A program made the position numbers and the translations under genes. Below the pieces are notes generated by a model. The model was not told where the DNA came from. It saw only the letters and a list, made by a program, of their open reading frames with translations, and ran no database searches. A DNA stretch of 57,487 nt. Source: an uncultured Alphaproteobacteria bacterium. GTDB taxonomy: Bacteria; Pseudomonadota; Alphaproteobacteria; UBA9655. Below are positions 53,939-57,487 of the stretch, one piece after another. The stretch covers positions 1-57,487 of the forward strand of contig CALBSK010000063.1 of NCBI GenBank assembly GCA_937967795.1, read 5' to 3'. The stretch's first letter is position 1. The number at the start of each line of letters is the position of its first letter.

Positions 53939-54898
53939 CTACTGATTTTTCTCTTCTGTACCACGGAATCTCTTAAAAGCCTTTGGGCAACACTCTGCAT
54001 AGGTTAAAGGTTGATGCCGTTCCCAAATTGCAGGCTCTAAAAAATTCATTACGGCCGGTGTTATGCCAAACAAGGGAAGAGTGGCGTTAGCGATAGTTTG
54101 CATCACGGGGTCCGTTCTCCACGAAATAATATTTTTCAGATTCGGCATCATATGAGTATACGCTTGGTGATCCACACGATCCTTGTAAGTTGGCGAATCA
54201 TCAGCAGCAGAAAATTCTATACGTGTGCCTAGGGAAGCGCCTCTTTCAATGTCCAAGAATTCGGTGATTACATCCTCTCTCGCATGAAAGCTAATAATAT
54301 TTTCTTTTGGAAGAAAATTGTAAATAGAATGTGCAGCGATCTCATCAAATGTTTTTGAATCCCCATACCGCAAAACGATAGGAGTGTATGTTTTAGTGTC
54401 GTCATGTTGCTTCAAGTAAATAGCTGCCTCCATAGCTCGATGGGTCCCCATACTCATCCCATCTATAATTATGGTCATCTCCTCTGAAGGAATTTGAGTT
54501 TTCTTCATCTGCTTCATGAACGGACCAATAATTGTCGTATCAACATCTTTTGAAGAAAAAAGTTTCGTGAGTCCTTTATGCCCATGTCCTTCAATTTTAA
54601 GGCTTGTGTTAGAGAAAGGATAAAGGCTCTTATCTATACACGCCAAAACTTCCATCCCTAAAGAGGGTCGATATGTGATATAAAACTCATTTTCTTCTGT
54701 AGAAATTTCTCCTACATTTACTTTACCTTCGGTAATAGGTTGGGTAGGTTGATTCCGAAAGGCTTTCAGAATTCGAGCCACACTTTTTTTGATATCTTCT
54801 TCTGAAAGATCCTCTCCACGTTTCTCGGCCCATGCCTGATGAGAAAGGCCACTAAGAAAGATAAGTGAGGATACTATTATAAGTCTCTTCATTTTCAT
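53939..54898 (-). CDS. Secreted alpha/beta-hydrolase-like (lipase-like) protein
   Basis: A 319-aa protein with a Sec signal peptide (about 1-24, 'GLSHQAWAEKRG'). A strand-turn with G-x-S-x-G is seen at 147-151 ('IIIDGMSMGTHRAMEAA', Ser149), an oxyanion-like 'EGHGHKGLTKLF' about 40 residues before, and a candidate catalytic His in 'DHQAYTHMMPNL' near the C-terminus, the order of a lipase fold. Substrate unknown. As a secreted hydrolase it could act on host lipids; that is inference. Upstream lies a perfect 18-bp palindrome. Confidence 0.65.
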   Translation of the reverse strand: MKMKRLIIVSSLIFLSGLSHQAWAEKRGEDLSEEDIKKSVARILKAFRNQPTQPITEGKVNVGEISTEENEFYITYRPSLGMEVLACIDKSLYPFSNTSLKIEGHGHKGLTKLFSSKDVDTTIIGPFMKQMKKTQIPSEEMTIIIDGMSMGTHRAMEAAIYLKQHDDTKTYTPIVLRYGDSKTFDEIAAHSIYNFLPKENIISFHAREDVITEFLDIERGASLGTRIEFSAADDSPTYKDRVDHQAYTHMMPNLKNIISWRTDPVMQTIANATLPLFGITPAVMNFLEPAIWERHQPLTYAECCPKAFKRFRGTEEKNQ

Positions 54899-54997
54899 CT
54901 CCTTCTATTTTTTCTTATTTTGCAGAATCACGACTCATTGCTCAAATAGAAAAAACAGAAATTTTTAAATCTTTAAATCATATGTTGCGTAGTCAGT

Positions 54998-55015
54998 TAT
55001 GTGGTGCACCACATA
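54998..55015. promoter_or_regulatory. Perfect 18-bp palindrome
   Basis: TATGTGGTGCACCACATA reads the same on both strands and lies 100 bp before the secreted hydrolase gene (minus strand). It has the form of an operator for a dimeric regulator. The rest of 54899-55361 holds nothing else I can support. Confidence 0.6.
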
Positions 55016-55361
55016 CGAGTTCCAGAACCATATGACAAAGCACGTATGCTGGGGTTTATTCCTTGTTGTTTTTTAAATTTTAATATCCTTAAGAAAAGTA
55101 TTTTGAAATAGGGGGTATGTTAAAAATTTGTTGACGGCGTTTTCTCTTTATTAAAGCGTTTAATGAAGTTTTTGAAAGAAGGTCTCTTTCTTCATTCGCG
55201 TCAAGGGAAACACCTTGCGCTCTGGGAGAAAGGATAATCCAATCCAGTTTAAAAAACACTTTCAATATCTCAAATGGAGGAGAGATAATCGTACGTAGCT
55301 CTGAACGAGGATGCAGGACAGGATCGCTTATTTAAAAATAATATGTTTATGAGAATATGAA

Positions 55362-55580
55362 CTATTCTTTTTTTTCTATTTTCTCTCTCAATGCATTGAG
55401 GTCATTATAGCCCTGCCTCAAGTGAAAAACGAGGGTATCTATGTGATCAACCGTGGTCGATAGTTTTTTAAAATTAAAGGCTAATACATCGAGTTGATCC
55501 ACAAGAGGCGCTAGTTTTTTAATTTTTTCATCTAAGTCTTTGAGAAAAAGTGTAGATATGCTAGTAATATCATTAGACAT
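55362..55580 (-). CDS. Small coiled-coil protein
   Basis: A 72-aa protein made of heptad-like leucine/isoleucine repeats ('FLKDLDEKIKKLAPLVDQLD', 'VDHIDTLVFHLRQG'), so most likely a coiled coil. No signal peptide. AGGAG stands 7 nt before the ATG. It recalls phasin-like or tail-fibre-like small proteins only in shape; no family recognised. Confidence 0.6.
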   Translation of the reverse strand: MSNDITSISTLFLKDLDEKIKKLAPLVDQLDVLAFNFKKLSTTVDHIDTLVFHLRQGYNDLNALREKIEKKE

Positions 55581-55750
55581 AATCGATCTCCTGTTGGGTT
55601 GATTGTGTTAGTGACGTGTAGGTGGACTGTACCTACACGTCACGCTTTAAGCGTATCGAGCTTTTTTTCGTAAAGCAAATTTATTTTATCTATTTTATCA
55701 AAAAAATTTCATCTTTTTACTAACGCCCTGCTTTCAAAGGAAACTTTTTC

Positions 55751-56932
55751 ATGCGAAATTGGATTAAGCACATGTGGCAACCTTCAGAAACAAAGGCTAG
55801 CGCAACGGCACCTCTCTTTGTGGCCGGAGGAACACACCAACCTCTCTGGACGCCTCGCCAGTATGATACTCTAGCAGAAGAAGGTTATAAAAAAAATATC
55901 GTCGTTTATCGATGCGTTTCCCTGATCGCACGAGGAGTCGCGAGCGTTCCTTGGCAGCTTTATAGAGGAAAGACGCGCCTTGAAGCTCATCCTCTCTTGA
56001 GGCTTCTTCAAAACCCTAACCCCAAACAAGGGCTTTCTTGCTTTATGGAAGCCTTAACAGCTTACCTTCTCCTTGCAGGAAATGTTTATGTAGAAGCTGT
56101 CATTCAGGACAAAGAACCTTTAGAGCTCTATCTTTTAAGACCCGATCGGGTCAGAGTCATACCTGGATCCGGGGGCATCCCCATAGCTTTTGAGTATACA
56201 CTTGGAGGAAGATCAGTTCATATTCCTGTAGATCCTTTCAATGGACGATCTTCTATTTTGCATATTAAAACCTTTAATCCCCTTCATGATTGGTATGGGA
56301 TGAGCCCTATAGAAGCCGCCGCTCATGCCATTGATCAACATAATGCGGTGGCTAGCCATAACCTTTCTCTCTTACAAAATGGAGGGAGACCTTCAGGAGC
56401 TATTCAATTCACTTCAGGAAACAACGGTGAAATTTTGACGGAAGAGCAACGTCACCGATTACGAGAGGAATTGAAATCCTCTCTTGAAGGAGCTGCGAAT
56501 TCCGGGCGCATCCTGATCATGGAAGGAGATTTTGAGTGGAAAGAAATGGGACTCTCTCCAAGAGATTTGGATTTTATAGAAGGAAAATATCTCTCGGCGC
56601 GCGAAATTTCCCAAGTCTATGGCGTTCCTCCCATGTTGGTAGGCGTTCCGGGAGACGCCACTTTTTCGAACTATAAAGAAGCCCGTTATCACCTTTGGGA
56701 AGATACGATTCTCCCTCATCTCGAAATGGTAAAAGGTGAACTCAATCAATGGCTCATTCCCTTTTTTGGGAGAGGACTTTCTCTTGACTATGACGCCGAT
56801 TCTATCCCTGCCTTGGCGCCTAAACGAGAAGCGTTGTGGGGGAAAATAGAAAAAGCTTCCTTTTTGACACTTAATGAAAAGCGGGCTTTGGTTGGTTATC
56901 CCCCGATCCCCCATGGGGATCGGTTCGAATAA
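55751..56932 (+). CDS. Phage portal protein, HK97/gene-transfer-agent type (solitary)
   Basis: A 393-aa portal protein. It closely follows the pattern of the Rhodobacter GTA portal (g3): 'YRCVSLIARGVASVPWQLYR', 'AHPLLRLLQNPNPKQG', 'LLLAGNVYVEAV', 'LRPDRVRVIPG', 'MGLSPRDLDFIEGKYLSARE' and 'VPPMLVGVPGDATFSNYKEA'. Portal rings are the DNA entry point of capsids. No terminase, protease or capsid gene flanks it, so it is an isolated gene, as GTA genes are scattered in some Rickettsiales. The reading frame is intact, suggesting retention. Confidence 0.92.
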   Translation: MRNWIKHMWQPSETKASATAPLFVAGGTHQPLWTPRQYDTLAEEGYKKNIVVYRCVSLIARGVASVPWQLYRGKTRLEAHPLLRLLQNPNPKQGLSCFMEALTAYLLLAGNVYVEAVIQDKEPLELYLLRPDRVRVIPGSGGIPIAFEYTLGGRSVHIPVDPFNGRSSILHIKTFNPLHDWYGMSPIEAAAHAIDQHNAVASHNLSLLQNGGRPSGAIQFTSGNNGEILTEEQRHRLREELKSSLEGAANSGRILIMEGDFEWKEMGLSPRDLDFIEGKYLSAREISQVYGVPPMLVGVPGDATFSNYKEARYHLWEDTILPHLEMVKGELNQWLIPFFGRGLSLDYDADSIPALAPKREALWGKIEKASFLTLNEKRALVGYPPIPHGDRFE

Positions 56933-56951
56933 CTTTGGATTTTGTCTTAAT

Positions 56952-57185
56952 TTAGAACCACTTATCAGCAAATCCTACAACTTTTGGACAGCAGACCTTT
57001 TGGCAGCATGGACCGTCAACGAGCTCCATAGGTTGTAGTGCACAAGTTGGTGCACATGTTCCGCAACCACAACCTTGATTGTGAAGCCCAAAATAATAGT
57101 CACGATTTTGTATGCCTGGGCCAGCCATTACAGATGCTCCCACGGTGATCGCTGCTAAAAAGGCAAATATTGCTAGTTTTTTCAT
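56952..57185 (-). CDS. Small secreted cysteine-rich protein
   Basis: A 77-aa protein with a Sec signal (about 1-22, 'AITVGASVMA') and a short mature part with eight cysteines in pairs ('QGCGCGTCAPTC', 'PCCQKVCC'). Such density suggests disulfides or metal binding. AAGGAG precedes the ATG. No family recognised. It converges with the portal gene 19 bp away. Confidence 0.7.
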   Translation of the reverse strand: MKKLAIFAFLAAITVGASVMAGPGIQNRDYYFGLHNQGCGCGTCAPTCALQPMELVDGPCCQKVCCPKVVGFADKWF

Positions 57186-57389
57186 TGTCTTCTCCTTTGT
57201 GTTATAAATGTTTCCATATTGTTATTTTTATTATTCATTTTCATATTAGACACAAAAGGATAATATTTTATTAATATTGGAATTTTTTTGGAGGAGGGAC
57301 GAAATCATCTTTCTCGAAATCGTCTTTCTGAAATCTCTTACGTAACAAGCCTGTTCAAAAAACAATTTAGATGTTCTAAAAATGATGTC

Positions 57390-57422
57390 ATCCTGAGACC
57401 CGCGAGAGCGGGGGCTCAGGAT
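57390..57422. repeat. GC-rich palindromic repeat at the right end
   Basis: ATCCTGAGACCCGC with GCGGGGGCTCAGGAT forms a long hairpin around a GAGA loop. It is of the same kind as the palindromes at 11208 and 38390. Confidence 0.7.
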
Positions 57423-57450
57423 CTCATTGTCAAAAAGATCCCGAAACAAG

Positions 57451-57487
57451 TTCGGGATGACAGTGTGGGATTCGGGATGACAGTGTG
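57451..57487 (+). repeat. Tandem copies of a 17-bp repeat
   Basis: TTCGGGATGACAGTGTG occurs at 57451-57467 and again at 57471-57487, running into the window edge. The first copy also pairs as TCCCGAA/TTCGGGA with 57439-57445. Confidence 0.85.

Noticed and set aside
57246..57449. 67-codon minus-strand frame at the right end
   Set aside because: It reads through the palindromic repeats and lacks a ribosome site; the composition is non-coding.
1..57487. CRISPR array or rRNA genes
   Set aside because: No regularly spaced repeats with unique spacers and no rRNA-like segments were seen.

Overview
The window looks like chromosome of an alphaproteobacterium, most likely a host-associated member of the Holosporales/Paracaedibacter type living in a protist. 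This is an inference from gene content and gene order; there is no rRNA to settle it. Pointers are the erpA / argS-SPOR-nagZ-...-tatAB neighbourhood, ChpT, a DUF4167 protein, a gene-transfer-agent type portal, a secreted F-box protein, a full-length Aas fusion and GC-rich palindromic repeats in AT-rich DNA.

Layout. 1-7.65 kb: an integrated element next to tRNA-Ser(GCU), with tyrosine integrase, unknown gene, AlpA-like HTH, Toprim primase, RepA-like ATPase and unknown gene on the minus strand. An AbiEi-like regulator plus a DUF1016 (YhcG) nuclease lie on the plus strand as probable defence or toxin-antitoxin cargo. 7.7-18.4 kb: housekeeping genes: alpha/beta hydrolase, GT4 glycosyltransferase, RhlE-type helicase, the operon argS-SPOR-nagZ-M50 protease-tatA-tatB, erpA, a parvulin and trhO. 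18.5-33.8 kb: accessory and signalling genes: F-box protein, cyaY, ABC exporter, small secreted proteins, CZB-GGDEF diguanylate cyclase, MarC, auxiliary lipoprotein, four tandem membrane-anchored PTP-like phytase-family phosphatases, a PAS histidine kinase, an MFS exporter and an orphan UmuD-like protease.

33.9-49.2 kb: rnd, aspS, a 57-aa membrane peptide, a well-formed cobalamin riboswitch controlling an unrecognised 439-aa protein, an RND efflux pair, chpT, DUF4167, metG-holB and an SbmA/BacA-like ABC transporter. 49.2-57.5 kb: small secreted proteins, the MFS-PlsC-acyl-ACP synthetase fusion (aas), a secreted hydrolase-like protein behind a perfect 18-bp palindrome, a solitary GTA-type portal gene and a repeat-rich end.

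The most unusual items are the cobalamin riboswitch driving an unknown gene that also appears to carry two translated genomic repeats, the four-gene phosphatase array, the Sec-signal F-box protein and the AbiEi-DUF1016 pair. Coordinates, motifs and base pairings were read by eye; family names rest on motif recognition without any database search.
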